DNA of 64,000 bases from Tetrastigma voinierianum (taxonomy: Eukaryota; Streptophyta; Magnoliopsida; Vitales; Vitaceae): positions 1,488,001 to 1,552,000 of the forward strand of contig JAEQBH010000986.1 of NCBI GenBank assembly GCA_016808115.1, read 5' to 3'. The position numbers and the translations under genes were made by a program. Below the pieces are notes generated by a model. The model made no database searches. It saw only the letters and a program-made list of their open reading frames with translations, and was not told where the DNA came from. Of the stretch, positions 35,831-47,858 are shown one piece after another. How positions within the stretch are numbered: the first letter of the stretch is position 1; each line of letters starts with the position of its first letter.

Positions 35831-38130
35831 ATGGCGAGGGTGGAAGAAACTTCCCACAGTGGTCGTGCGGGCGCCCCGACGGCGCCTTCTCTGGCGGTGT
35901 CATTGCGTCCCTGACGATGGAGGAATTAAAGGTGTATTGCGAGGTGCCTAATAACATTGACCTTAGGTTGATGGAGAGGGCGGACGATTCCACGTTGGGT
36001 GGAGAACGCAATGGTGTGTTCTTTACCCGGGAGCATCTAGTACCCAGGCTACGCTTTCCCGTGCTAGCCATAGTCAAACAGTTTTTGCATTTTACCTGGG
36101 CGCCCCCGGCCCTCATCCATCCCAACGTGATTCGTATCCTAATAGGCAGCTGCGTGCTAAACCATTTGTACCAACTTGATCTCTCGTTGGTGGAGATTTT
36201 CATTATTTATTTCCTGAGCGTGGGGCCGGGTGGCCGGATGTCCATGTCGGTTTGAGCCTCGCCTCGGATTGTCATGACTTCACGACTCGCCTAAGACGGA
36301 GCGAAAGGGCGTTAGTGAGGGTCCATGGGATGAGACCAGGGTTCCCTAGTGCCGTTTAATGTTAACTAGTCTCAGTCCGTCAGGGTGTGTAAATTTGGGC
36401 GGTCTAGGTGTCGGCTATACCTGGCGTTTGTTGTATTGTGATGAACTAACTATGGTTATTCATGTAGGGAAAGCTTGGCGAGGGAGGTTGGTAAACTGGG
36501 TGGAGAAATCGATTTTGAAGATTGCCAGGCCTCTTTGGAGGTTTGGACGAGACGCCCTTTGCGGGATTCTGGCGCGCCCGGAGAACATATCTGCCGTGAG
36601 GCATAACCTGCGGCGTTTGGTTTCTCGCGGCGCCTGTTCCTCCAAGGACCCAACGGTCGAAGCATCGAGTCGGGTGTAAGGTGTTGGCAGCGGGTTCGGG
36701 GCATTCACTTCCTCGAGTGGGGGTTTCGGTTCGTCCTCCCGGGTTCCGTCGGGAACTAGGAGTGGTCATCAGGAGGCTCAGTTTACTTTGTCTGAGTCAT
36801 TTGGACCCGCCCAAGTAGTAAGGATCGGGAGGAAGGGGCACCGGGCGGTTGTCTTAACCCCGGGGTCAAGGGGAGGGACTTGTGCCTTGGGTTCTGCCAC
36901 GACAAGAGCCTCGGGATTTGGAAGAGGAGCGGCGGGAGAGGCTGTGGGTTGCCTTGATCGGCTACGTGCTCGCAGAGGAAGCGTGGTGATTTCCGGCGGT
37001 GAGTCGGATCCACGCGCGTCCGTGCTAGCGGTAGGAGCCTTACGGCTACTAATGGTCGGCCCGAGTCATTGACGGAGAGTTCGAGGAGGACCAAACCATC
37101 TCATCCCTGCTCTCTCGGCCCCAGAGCCCGATAGGTGGAGGCGGGCCGGGCCGAGTGACCGTCCAGAGTCGAGCGATGGCGATCCGATAAAGTGAACACT
37201 CGAGTAATCAGCCTTTAGATCGGGGTGAGGAGCAACCAAGCAAATCGAAGCACATGCAGTCCGGACTGCCTAGGCCCCACCGGTTGGACCAGGTGATAAC
37301 CCTGAACTACCTTCCTCCTCGCGGGTCGAAGCCCCCGAGAGTGGAGGTATCGGCCCTGAGGTGATGAGAACATCTTTGCTTGCCGCATTTGAGGCCCCTT
37401 TCATCGTGGAGTGTTCGCGGCCGATCGACTAGATAATTTATATCCACACATATATCGGGTGCCGGTAGTCGCCCGAGCGTAGGCCTTGAGGATTATTTGG
37501 TGATGCCATACTTCTACCTGAAGGAGGATTTACGAGATCATCGACGATGGGATCTGGTCAGGGCCAGTAACCGTCCAGTCGACCGAGCTAGTAAGATAGG
37601 AAGATCCGTCGGGTGGTTTTAGCGCTATTGCTTGTTTCCTTAGTTGCTAATGGGTTTCATTGCCGGTCGTTGCAGTATTGAACATAGGCTATGACATCCA
37701 CGAAGTTGAAACTCCGTTGAGGGGCCGTAGACTGGCCCAAGATTATATGTTCGAGGTGGGAATGGCGAGCGGAGATCTGAGGAGAATCTCCTTCCAAAAA
37801 TTTCAATTAGGCGTGTCATCGCTTGGGTGGAGGCTGAGGAATCTGAGAGAGAGAGTAGCTCGGCCGGCGAGAGGCGCGACTTGTCATGGTGACGATGGCG
37901 AGTTAGCGACGAAGGCCAGATGTGCAGAGCCTTACGAGATAGAGTCGGAGCTTGCTCGGGTTCAACGTGCCCTAGCGCTTGCGGAAGAGGCTCGCCAGAG
38001 GGCGGAGTTCGAACATGGAGCTGCTTGGGAGGCGTTAGCCGTAGCGAGGGAGGCTTGTAAGGAGGCAGAAGAAGAGAATGGCCATTTGGCAGATGAGAGA
38101 CTTGCCTTGGTCATAGAGCTGGAATTATGA
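35831..38130 (+). pseudogene. Opposite-strand ORF of the Tat element (plant gypsy-associated protein)
   Basis: On the strand opposite to gag-pol, a broken ORF starts near 35831 (MARVEETSHSGRAGAP) and shifts frame near 35910. From 35917 to 36255 it encodes FFTREHLVPRLRFPVLAIV, then FLHFTWAPPALIHPNVIRIL and LYQLDLSLVEIF, then GPGGRMSMS. This pattern is well known in plant proteins annotated as putative gypsy-type transposon protein, and I associate it with Tat-lineage antisense ORFs. Readable fragments continue to about 36350. The last piece, 37660-38130 (156 codons), is rich in Glu, Ala and Arg (ELARVQRALALAEEARQRAE), an evident coiled coil, and probably the C-terminus. Function is unknown. 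Stops between 36350 and 37660 make it a pseudogene. Confidence 0.6.
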
Positions 38131-38659
38131 ATGAGTTCGCCATGTCAGGAGGAAAGCTGCTTCTTGTGAGAGAAACAATGGGTCGAGTTCGATTCAGTGG
38201 CCTTGTTGTTGATCTGATTATGGTTATTTGCGTTTTCCACGCACAACATTTGCGAAGCAAACCTCGAATCCGAATGGAATCACAGGATCATGATCCCTCT
38301 CACCCCGAGTTCTTTGCCAACCCCATTGCCCCGACATCTCGTCATTGCTCCGGCCATGGATCAGTGTAAGCGGCGGAGAACATCGGGGCAGGCTATTGTA
38401 GGTGGAGCGAATCTCGATAAGATCCGTCGGCCTCGTGGCGGTGGGATTGAAGCATAGCGGCCAGGATTTGGTCTTTATAACACACTTATATTGTTTGATG
38501 GTTGTATCGAACGATTTGCTCTCTCGTCTTAACTTTTCTTAAGTGTTGTTATGCGGCCCGGGGTTTAGCTGTTTTTGTTGAGTGCCGATTGATTGCATCT
38601 GAATTGAAATCATAGGCATTGTGCCAGATGGGTTGTTTGTTGGGTTAATGCAGGTAGGC

Positions 38660-39280
38660 CGTTATTTCGACCACCGGACTTGTAATTGACCGGTAGGCGT
38701 GATCTTTTATTTGGCCGGCGAATCGATTATTCTTGACGCGAGCACAGAAATTGACGATAGATGTGATCTATCTTTGGTGAGCGAGTCGATGAAGCTCTTG
38801 TTGCCTTTCGGACTTTGAAGTCGACAATTAGGTGTGATATCGCTGGTAAGCGGAGTTAGTGAACTGCGCCGGGACACTAGTGACTAGCTAGGTGTGATCT
38901 ATCTTTGGTAGGGCATGTCGGTGAGCTGCGTCGCCGGACTTTGGGAGTGACCCATTCGGTGTGATCATCTTTGGGCAGGCGAGTCGATAAATGCCAGCCG
39001 GACTTCTATAATTTGATTATTTAGATGTGATCTATGTTGGGCGGAGCGGGTCGGTGAGCGCACCACCGGACGCAATAATTTGACGGTAGATGTGATTTTA
39101 TCTTTGGGTCGGGCATGTTAGTGAAGCTGCGCCACACGGACTTGTAATTTGTGGTTGAATGTGATCTATCTTTGGGTGACGGTCGATGAAATGCAGCGGA
39201 CTTTGAAATTTGACGGCTAGATCTGCGATCATGTTGGGCGAGCGGTCGATTAGCTGCGTCTCATACTTGCAATTTGATAC
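38660..39280. repeat. Tandem array, about 66-bp units, inside the Tat element
   Basis: About nine degenerate units, each with TGTGATCTATCTTTGGG..GCG..GTCGATGAGCTGCG..CCGGACTT-like sequence. The GTGAT-type anchor falls at 38699, 38763, 38834, 38894, 38960, 39027, 39091, 39160 and 39226, giving spacings of 60-71 bases. The array lies between integrase and the 3' LTR, next to the opposite-strand ORF. Confidence 0.85.
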
Positions 39281-39899
39281 GTATTAATATCTGAAGACAT
39301 GCATTAGTAGATAACAAAGACATTCTTTTTATTGATAATACCTTTTCAAGTGCATGGCATTCCACATTCGTGCGGGAGTTGATGCATTTTGTCTATAGCG
39401 TGGACGTGGGACTCCGGCGGAGTGTGACTACGTCACAGTCCCTCCCAGGTTGGGTTAGATTTTCTATAGTGGGGTGTGATATTCTCAAAACTTTCCTCGA
39501 GAAGCCCCAGTCTTGGTTGGAACACAGGGTTTCACTTTCGTTTGTTATAAGAGTTTGCCCAGTGGGCGTTAGTGGGGCAATGATGGTCTTGTTGCTTCCA
39601 TGACTCATCACTTGTGCAACTCTCGACCCGACTTTGCATTTTACGATTCGGGCGTAGGCGTTCGGTTGATGAGTAGGCCAGGTTCCCGGTAAAGATAACC
39701 TCCGTCCATAGGTGAGTGCAAAGGAGATGCGGAGTTGGTTTTCGGGTTGTGGTCTTATAGGCCCAAAGCACCGGTAGTTCTACCCATTTCCGCTTTAGTG
39801 GAATCCAAGCTTTGAGGGCGATCAGCCGGGGTCTTGTTGGAGAGCTTGACTTAGCCATTGCTTTAGGGATACCGGGGGGTGGAGTACAAGTTCCTTTTC

Positions 39900-40470
39900 T
39901 TCAATTCTTGGCAAAGGGAATCACAGATAGGCTAAATTTGTCAAGCTGCGGCCCGTTCGCAGGATATGATTGATCTCGGGATCACCAGAGCCCAAGCCAG
40001 ACGATGTTTTCGAATGAACCGAGGTGACATCTGCAGCATCTTTGATTGACGCCAAAGCGTGACCTCTATCCATTTACTGAAGTAGTTTGTGGCGACTAAC
40101 AATAGTTTCTTTTGGGCCGATGCGGTGGGGAATGGACCCATAATATCAATTCCCCGGGTGACGACGACCACGAATTTAGAGATGAAACGAATCTCATTTA
40201 GTGATTTCAAGATGGGAGACATTCGTTGGCAAGGGTCACATTTTGGCGTGATCGGCAGCGTCCCCAGCTTCATAGTTGATAATACCCTGCGTGTGAGCCC
40301 GGTGGGCTAGTGTTCTTCTCCCCGGGTGATTTCCACATATACCTTCGTGTAATTCAGCTAACACATACTGGCCTTGCTCGGGAGTTAGACATTTCAGGTA
40401 TGGTCCGCCCAGGGACTGTTTATAGAGCTAACCGTCTACCAGCGAGAACCTAGCCGGCCCGAATCCCGAA
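39900..40470 (-). pseudogene. Tat element integrase remnant
   Basis: Reading right to left, 40273-39941 contains CDPCQRMSPI (part of the HHCC zinc region), then GIDIMGPFPTASAQKKLLLV and ATNYFSKWIE. This is the DD(35)E core of a Ty3/gypsy integrase with the first Asp present. The later Asp and Glu are lost in frame-broken sequence (ALVIPRSIIS). Confidence 0.75.
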
Positions 40471-40799
40471 CTATGAGCTTTGCTTCTATCATCAGTATTC
40501 TCCGGAGTGGTATGTAAATGTATGAGATCCATCCGGGACGGGGAGACTCCTACATGGCTTGCGAGGTATGTAATGGAGGGCCGGTTGATAGTAGATGGGG
40601 AGATATATTGTTTCTTCTTATGCAAAGGCTGTTGAGTTTGGGTAAGGAGGTGCTGATTTACGTTTTGACTAGAAGCGTATTTTGCCATTGGGGTTCTACG
40701 GACTCGAATTACTGCGTTGACCTGTCTGACTAGCTGTGAGTCACTTGAGATCAAAGGGTACATTAGCACCTCGACCAGTGGAGCTCAGTCGGTATCATG

Positions 40800-41330
40800 G
40801 CTTCGATGATGACTCGTTGTTGGAGGTGTTGAAGCTAAAAGCGGTTGCTGTTCAATCCTTTCCGGTAGAGGAGGTTAATTGAGGCCAGATCGGCTCTTGA
40901 TTGTGGAAGCCCCGTCGACGCAAGGGTCCACCAGCCCTTTTTCGTTCGGGCAGAAGTGTTGGGGCTGGGATTTCTACGAGGAAGTCGGCTAAGACTGACC
41001 CCTTCTTTGAAAGCCTCGCTTGTCTTTGGATGCCATATCCGGCAAGCTCCGTACCCGGCCAGACCATCCTTTTGAGACAGTCGGTTTATGAATCGTGCGG
41101 GCGGAAGATCGATTAGTACCATAGCGGGATGAGCTAGAAATTATGGGTGAAGCTACGGCGGTTGTCCCAGTAGGGCGAATGACTCGTTGAGGTGGGTATA
41201 TCGGTCTCTGCGTCGGTTAAGGACTTGGCGGCTAATCTGAAGCCTCGACTTGCATCCCACATTCTTTAAATAGGGGGTATCGCCGGCTTCCGGGCTCATA
41301 AGAATCGGGGGCTCTATCAGGTATTGTTTG
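40800..41330 (-). pseudogene. Tat element RNase H remnant
   Basis: Two overlapping frames at 41122-40835 together give the end of an RNase H and the linker after it: VLIDLPPARFINR, then WPGTELAGYGIQRQARLSKKGS and VLADFLVEIPAP. A single frameshift separates them. ADFLVEIP is the usual motif at the start of the second, archaeal-type RNase H in Tat elements. Confidence 0.65.
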
Positions 41331-41334
41331 ATTG

Positions 41335-42107
41335 CTATGAATGCCCGGTCGCATTCCTCATTCCATTAACCCGGTTGGCCGCTACCGGGGTATGAAGGGT
41401 TCGAAGCGGTTCGTGAGCGAAATCACTTCGCCCGAAGCGGCCCGACCAGGCACGGTCGGTTGTTGGATCCCTTCTTGGAATTTGAAATTGAGGATGCGGG
41501 ATGACCTTAAGTTGCGCAGGATTAGCTTCTATCCCCCTTTGAGTTACCATAAAGCCAAGGAACCGCCCGACACTGACCCCGAAGGCACATTTTATAGGGT
41601 TTAGTTTCATACCATATTCTCTGAGGAGGTCGAAAGTCTGTTGGAGATGAGTTGCGTGATCCGGGCGCTGCTTGGATTTCACTAGCATATCGTCAATGTA
41701 GACTTCCATCGTGCTGCCGAGTAATGGTTGAAACATTTTCGTTACCAACCTCTGATAGGTTGCTCCTGTGTTCTTTAAGTAGAAGGCGATACGTTATATG
41801 ATAGAGTCCGTGGGGAGTGATGAAGGCGTTTTTATCAGGAGGGTACATGGGGATTTGGTGGTATCTGAGGCGTAAGGAATGATAGCATCTTAGGTGCCTG
41901 TGAGGCATCCGCAATCCCGGTTTATGCGAGGCAGGGGGAAGCTATCTTTTAGATAGGCGTCGTTGAGGTCTGTATAATCCTACGTACTCTCAATTTGTTC
42001 CTTCTTTGGAACCACCGCCCACGTTGGCCAGCCGACCGGGGTATTTCCGCTGCTCGATAAATCCATTATGCGAAGATTATCGACCTCGGCTGGATGGTAG
42101 TGGCGAT
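41335..42107 (-). pseudogene. Tat element reverse transcriptase
   Basis: 41748-41335 encodes MVTKMFQPLLGSTMEVYIDD with the catalytic YIDD, then MLVKSKQRPDHATHLQQTFD, LREYGMKLNPIKCAFGVSVG and FLGFMVTQRGIEANPAQLKV. Upstream, 42050-41750 holds VGWPTWAVVPKKEQ, DLNDAYLKDSFPLP and a decayed FPLPRI..D block. These motifs identify the Tat/Athila branch of Ty3/gypsy. Stops and shifts occur near 41750 and 41880. Confidence 0.85.
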
Positions 42108-42960
42108 TTAGGTGAAGCGTCTCACTTTTGTCACGTAGGCAGCGGAGAGCGTGTTTAGCATGTGAGGCGTGTGAGGCTGATCCGGTCTAAATATCTGCAT
42201 GAGTCGAGCAAATACATCGGCATTCAGTTGTATCACTGATAATTTGGCCTTTTCCTCCTCGAAGAGGAGAATGCTATGTAGATCATCTCTGTCCAGGCCC
42301 GTCGAGACGTGGTTTCTAAGGGATCCAGGCGACGACTCATCCTCTGGCGGGCTGGCGGATATTGTGATTGCTATTGCGGGGTTGGTCTTAATGGGTGGAT
42401 TCGGCGGGCATTTGCTTCGCTCGCTCCCGCCGATGAGAGTTGATAGCATTCTTGTGGCGGCTAATTGGCTTCCACGGAGATCCAACTTGTCGGACTTCGG
42501 TCGAGGTAGCTTATTGTTTGGTGGTATGTGGATGGTACTGCTTTCATGACATGTAGCCAGGCTTGGCCTAAGATAGCATTGTATGGCCCCAGGTCTTCTA
42601 TCACGGAGAACAGTACTCATTTGAGTTCTGGGAACCCTGTAGCCAGCGGAAAGGTGATGTCCACTGGCCGACGGTGTGGTAGCCCCGTTGAAACTGATAA
42701 AACCACCTTGTGAATGGAGTTGATCAATCGGAACTCTCATATGCTTAAAGAAATTTGGGAGATGGAAGCGGAAATCGGCCGCCTTACACGGATCGCGAAC
42801 CTATGCACATAGCTGGTAATACATACGTCCCGATATAGGTGCATTCGTAGTGTGGTGTGATGACGCCTTAGGGTTAATGAGTGGAAAGGATATAGGGTTG
42901 TCCGCCGTGGGCTATTTGTGACTTCTCCACCCCGATCAGCGACGGTGTTTACTCAGCCTG
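42108..42960 (-). pseudogene. Tat element protease region and pol linker
   Basis: The 210-codon frame 42740-42108 starts MRVPIDQLHSQGG. It contains AIQCYLRPSLATCHESSTIH (equivalent to the AYNAILGRPWLH..STYH stretch of Tat pol) and ends MLNTLSAAYVTKVRR ahead of the RT. The aspartic protease motif should lie near 42650-42960, but I could not find DTGS intact. Confidence 0.6.
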
Positions 42961-43319
42961 TCGAGGTTGCCGGGCATTCTTCTCTCTTGTTTCTTGGATT
43001 GATATTAGGTATCGGTAGGTCCCAGAGTATAAAGTTAATGGTCGTGGGGTTACGAAGCATGTTGATGTCTGCAAGCGACCACGGTAGGCGTGGGAGCGGA
43101 GTTGTTGTCCGTGGGTTAGCTCCCTCGGATCTGATCAGGGGTGCCGAACCCAGATCGATTTTCTGAGAAATTTGAGGCTCACAGCAGTGAGATTGGTCGT
43201 GGCCAGGTGTCCTTGTGATAATCGCATCGTAGGGATCTATTTACTGCTTGAATGCGGACCTACTCATAAGTGGGGCCATTTGAAGTGGGAATCAAGATGA
43301 TGGGGCGGGAGCCGGTCGT

Positions 43320-44098
43320 AGGGCGTTGAGAAATTTGTGGCCCCAGGGGGAATCTTCTTCTTCTCGGATTGCACAGTCGGGCGGCAGCTCTTACAGCCAA
43401 TTTGTTTTATGTTGGTTGGGCCTTTAGCGGCACCTTGTTGCCTACGGGTGGGTTATCATGATGGTTTGGGATGCGGCCCGGATGTTATCTTCCAGCGTAG
43501 AGAATTTATCCGCTCGTCGGTACAATTCCTCCATGGTTGTCGGCGGGTCCAGGGATAAAGATTGGAAGAACGGGTGGTCGCTCTAAAGCTTATTGAGAAG
43601 TTTTACAGGCAAGCGTCCATCTTTGTGAATGTCAATCTGTTTGGACCGCTTGTTGAACACAACGTGTGAAGTCCGGATGGACTCATCTTCCGATTTTGAG
43701 GATGGATTGGAGAGGCACATGTTCCCTTTTGTCTGACGAGCCATGAAGTATTGAGATGAAGCGCGGCCTGATTCGCCGAATGTGTTTTATTGATCCTCTA
43801 GGGGAGCTTGTGAAACCCCGAGGCTAAAGCGGGGCCACTTGAGGAATTTTGTTTGGGAACACCTTACACAGGAGCCGATCATCCCCGATGTTGAGGATCA
43901 TCGCTTGATTGTAATGTAAGATGTGATTGTATGGATCGGAAGAACCGTCGTACATGGTGAAGGGTAGTATGGAAAATCTGCGGGGAGGATCGTAGTCCAG
44001 GATATGCTGAGACGCCCAATCTCCAGTCTAGCCTGGTTGGCGGGTCCGAACCAGATCCGGGATGCCACTCTATAGTGATGCCCCCAGTTGGGGCTTTG
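43320..44098 (-). pseudogene. Tat element gag, C-terminal part
   Basis: Right to left, ILDYDPPRRFSILPFTMYDG, then SSDPYNHILHYNQAM, LLCKVFPNKILKWPRFSL, QYFMARQTKGNM, DESIRTSHVVFNKR and DPPTTMEELYRRADKF follow the order of the retrotransposon gag domain. Frameshifts and a stop after VKLLNKL break it. The N-terminal part resumes at 46266 beyond the nested LTR. Confidence 0.75.
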
Positions 44099-46265
44099 AT
44101 ACCACTAACTTTTATTTACTATAACTTTAAACTCATTCATATAATGTTAAACATTCTACTTGTATTACAATTTGTAGCAGCGGATTACAAAATATATATA
44201 AGCTCCATATATGGAAGTGTTCAACATTTACATTGTTTGCAAAAAGAAACAAAAAGACATATACATTATGCGAAAATCTGATGGACCCACTTTATTCTTT
44301 GTGTTGACCTTGGTACGGTGATGTGGATCGTGCGCCTGGTTTCCTCTTACATTTTCTGCGGATGAAACACCGTGCTAAACTTTACGCTTAGTGAGATAAA
44401 TACCGATGGGCTGACCCTAATAAGGATCGTCTCACGTTAGGTATATACGCTTTATACTTTGTGATTATAACTTTTTACATTTCATCTACTTTTCATAATA
44501 GGTTCGTTTCATATACTTTCATGTCGATTTATCACTCTTACATTGCATGTATATCTTATCGTGCGTAAGAATAACATCTTCTAAATATCGTATCATATCA
44601 TGTCATATACTTTGCATATACATTGCCTTTGTGTTTACTTTTCATTTTCTTTTATATTCATTTCTGAAATACCTTAGGAAGCGGATACGAGAACCATATG
44701 TACCCGAAAGTCTTATCTCATTTATCTGAAACGATGATCTCTATCTGTATGTACGAAGGAATGCTTATCGGCTGGGCGAACCGGTGATTTCTATATGACC
44801 AGCAGGCGTATAATGATCGCGGGATCTATGTCATCGACCAAGCGGGACCTCGATATACGTATCTGTAGGCTGCGTATTTATCTTCCACATGGCGTACTAT
44901 CTAATATCACCGGTCATGCTTGAACCAATCGATTTTCTTATGTTTTCTTTCATGTATTATAAAATGATATCCCATATACATGAATACCTACTGGTATCAT
45001 GTATACATATGAGATATATTCGTTATCAAATAGCATCTCTCTTATAAACATTTTACTATACTTTTTCATATAACCAAATTATACATATATTCTCTTTAGC
45101 TTTCATATATTGAACTTATACATATACTTGTACTTATTCACATTATAGGATATTAAGTTTGCCCACATCAAACTCGCCGAGGCGGCGAAGTACGGTGCGT
45201 TTTTCCCTTAGTGTCACTCTTATTTGAACCCCCATTAGTCATTTACTAGGGTTCCTATACTATTGGTATATGAATCTGGGCTTAAAAATGTCAAAAAACA
45301 AGAAACTAGGGCTGCAGGAAAAGGTAGTGCATCGGTGCATCGTGCAGTACCATTGCAGTCTGCAGATCAGCTGCACCACTAGTGTCTAGTACCTTTGCTT
45401 CAGCATAGGTGTGCAAATTTACCACCTGATACAATCTGCATTTGGTGCGGAAATTGCCCAGAAATGGCCAATTTTCCCTCTTTCACTCACTTTTCTTCCA
45501 TACTCTTCCTCTATTCTTACTTCAAAAACCTATCATAATTTACTCTCAAAACAACTCTAAAATGGATTATAACTCATACATAAACCTAACATGAAGATTA
45601 GTTAAGGTTTGTCTAAACCCAAACTCCATTACTTGCACTTAACCCATGAATCCAACCTTAAAGGGAGGATTCCATGCTCCATTTATACCAACTAGGGTTT
45701 TATCAACCCTAATTCTAACAATTCTAGGGTTGGGGATGATTCTAATTAAATACAGGTTTGGAAACCTATAATTCCCTACCAAAGTCCGAAATTACACATG
45801 ATTCCATACCTTTGATCTTCTTTGAACTCCTCGCTCCTTCTCTTCTTCTTCTTCCCTTCTTCTTCTTTCTCCTTCTCTTCTTTATTTGTATTCATTTGCT
45901 CTCTAAGTAGAGACCAAATGAGATCTTTTGATTCCCAATTAAGGCCATGTTTGGCATTATATATATTTCAATTCTTTTCCCTTTTCTTTTCTTCAAGCCC
46001 TTCATTTCTCATCTATTCTCAATTAAACTTATTCTAATTGCAAGCTTGACTTTTCTTATTTTCACTTTAGTATATATTCTTATGATATTATGACCCTTAG
46101 GTCCTTAATTGATAAATGACCAATTTACCCTTGACTCTTGAATGCATTCCGGGTTTTGCTTATCTTATTTTTAGCATTATTTTATTTCGAAAAAAATATA
46201 CTTTTACTTTTATTATACCCGAAACATGTTATAAAACTATTAGAGTATAATTTGGGGTGTTATAT
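44099..46265 (-). mobile_element. Solo LTR nested in Tat gag
   Basis: The 2167-base insert is flanked by CTTTG at 44094-44098 and 46266-46270. On the - strand it begins ATATAACACCCC and ends TTAGTGGTAT, without the standard TG..CA ends, perhaps through mutation of TGTAACACCCC. It has no gag or pol, is AT-rich, and contains several TATATA-type runs and a pyrimidine-rich tract at 45830-45900. The frame at 45822-46037 is low-complexity and not a gene. Confidence 0.65.
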
Positions 46266-46940
46266 CTTTGTCGAGGGAATTGAGCATGTACGTGATCCCT
46301 CAGCGGCATAAGAAAAAAATCATTTGATGCGGGGCGGTCGAAAAGCGGGTATGGATGAATCTTTGTGGGGAGGCCCCAGTCAGTCAGAGACATATTGGTG
46401 AAATTTGGCGTTGGAGGTCGATTGGTCCTGGTTGGGTTCTCTGCTTTGATGCCTTGCGACATTGTGGTGCATTTGAGTGTGGCGCCTTTAGATTAGGCTT
46501 CAGGCGTTCGGGGGATGGTGAGCGACAGGGAGCGAGGAGCTGCGGAGGATAGCTATCATCCGATCAAATCATCGTCCGTACTTGGCGACCTCTTTGGCTG
46601 CTGGAATGGGAAGGAAATGGGCGGGGAGGTTCTTGCGATTTCTCGGCTCGGCTGGCCTCGGCCGGGTTAGCGGCCTTCATTTTCTTCCATAGCCGATTCG
46701 CTGATCGTGCAATTCGACCCATTTGCACAGCACACTCCTCTGTTTGCTTCCATCTCTTGGCGCGGAGGGCAGGGATTGATTTTCGAAACTAAGTTTGCTT
46801 GATTTGCTAGCCATTGGCGTTAATTCCGACGGTCTTGTGGGATGTTTGGGAATAGCCAAGGCTTTGGAGATCGGGAGGTCACCCAAGAGCGGGTGTACCC
46901 AAGGTCTTGCGTACCGCCTCTGAGTTTCTTGCTAGGCGTT
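46266..46940 (-). pseudogene. Tat element gag, N-terminal part, and 5' leader
   Basis: A frame at 46462-46229 encodes MSLTDWGLPTKIHPYPLFDR and reaches the insertion point. Together with 44098 leftward it would restore one gag. The rest to the primer binding site is leader with scattered frames on both strands that I do not call. Confidence 0.5.
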
Positions 46941-46958
46941 TCCCATAGACGGCGCCAA
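46941..46958 (-). other. Tat element primer binding site
   Basis: On the - strand TTGGCGCCGTCTATGGGA follows the LTR end CCACA after a one- or two-base spacer. TTGGCGCCGTC-type sites are usual in the Tat and Athila lineages, and this one fixes the 5' LTR as the right-hand copy. Confidence 0.85.
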
Positions 46959-46959
46959 T

Positions 46960-47858
46960 TGTGGTCTCCTGAATTCTCAAAGTTAGTGGATCGTCGGAGC
47001 ATTCACCAATTGGTTGCAACCTGCAAAATAGACACGAAGACGACAGTCGTTTTCCGTCGCCCATTCGATGGCAAAGTTAGTCTTTTTCTGGAAGACTCAG
47101 AGCTTGAAGCAATAGTAATTTCGATTAGGAATCCTCATTACCTCATTTTAAGGGTGTCTTGCTTACTCTTTATGGAGGGAGGAAGAGATTGTCTTTTTTG
47201 GAGAGTAGATGATTTCTTCCCATAATGTTAGAGGAAGGTGGCTCTTCTTTAGGGCGTGACTTATTCTTTACGCTACGTAGCGCGCTTCCCGATAAAACCG
47301 TTGCTAAGAGAGCTTTCCTATTATGTCAGAGGCGACGGGGTCAGTTCGTGGATGAACTCACACTTGTAATGTGGAGAGCCGGTTGGCGATTTCATTTGGT
47401 GGAGTTGTTGATCGGGAAAGTAAGCACTTGAGTTAAAGAGCGTCCAGGGATATGGAGGCCGCCTGCAGCGCCCCAGGCGGAGGGAGATTAGTCGCGTTCG
47501 TGGGCGGGTGGCCGACTAATCCTTGGGGTGGGCGGAGGGTCGGTCGGGCGTTCGTGGAGCGGTGGCCGGGCTCTCCCTTAGGGTGCTCGGGCGGGTCACC
47601 GGAGGGTTGGCGGGAGGATCGGCCAGGGGCGTTCGTGGGCCGGGCGGCTTGGGCTTAATCCTTGGGGTGTCCCGGGCGGCGGAGGTGACCCCGGGCGGTT
47701 CATCAATTTGCGGGCTTCTCATTTCTAATCCCCTTGGGGTACTCGGGCGGAGGGTCGGCTGGCTTTTGGGCCTAATCCCCTTGGGGCTCTTACCAGGTCG
47801 GGCCAATTTGGTCGGGAGTCTTTGGACTTAGGCCTAAAGGTACCATGTGGGTACCGGA
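46960..47858 (-). repeat. Tat element 5' LTR
   Basis: It begins TGTGGTCTCCTGAATTC and ends GGGTACCGGA directly before the CTAAT duplication. The GC-rich part 47450-47800 has repeated GGGCGGAGGGTCGGTCGGGC and GCGTTCGTGGGCGGG words, which explains long spurious frames on both strands there. Confidence 0.85.

Larger units (their letters stand above)
33734..47858 (-). mobile_element. Ty3/gypsy Tat-lineage retrotransposon, non-autonomous by decay
   Basis: The element is bounded by CTAAT at 33729-33733 and 47859-47863. LTRs are 33734-34549 (3') and 46960-47858 (5'). On the - strand the order is 5' LTR, primer binding site, gag, protease, RT, RNase H, integrase, tandem repeats, opposite-strand ORF, polypurine tract, 3' LTR. 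This layout, with a long region between integrase and 3' LTR that holds an antisense ORF and tandem repeats, is characteristic of the Tat lineage. A 2.17-kb solo LTR is nested in gag (44099-46265). All coding frames are broken. Confidence 0.85.

Noticed and set aside
44093..44104. TGGTATCAAAGC on the - strand as a primer binding site
   Set aside because: It straddles the CTTTG target duplication, so most of it is LTR end plus host gag rather than a site with internal sequence behind it.
45822..46037. 71-codon frame with Ser/Phe runs resembling a signal peptide
   Set aside because: It comes from a pyrimidine-rich tract inside a solo LTR.
47452..47831. Overlapping frames of about 70-100 codons on both strands
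   Set aside because: They lie in the GC-rich part of the Tat 5' LTR with GGGCGGAGGG words; the frames follow from composition.
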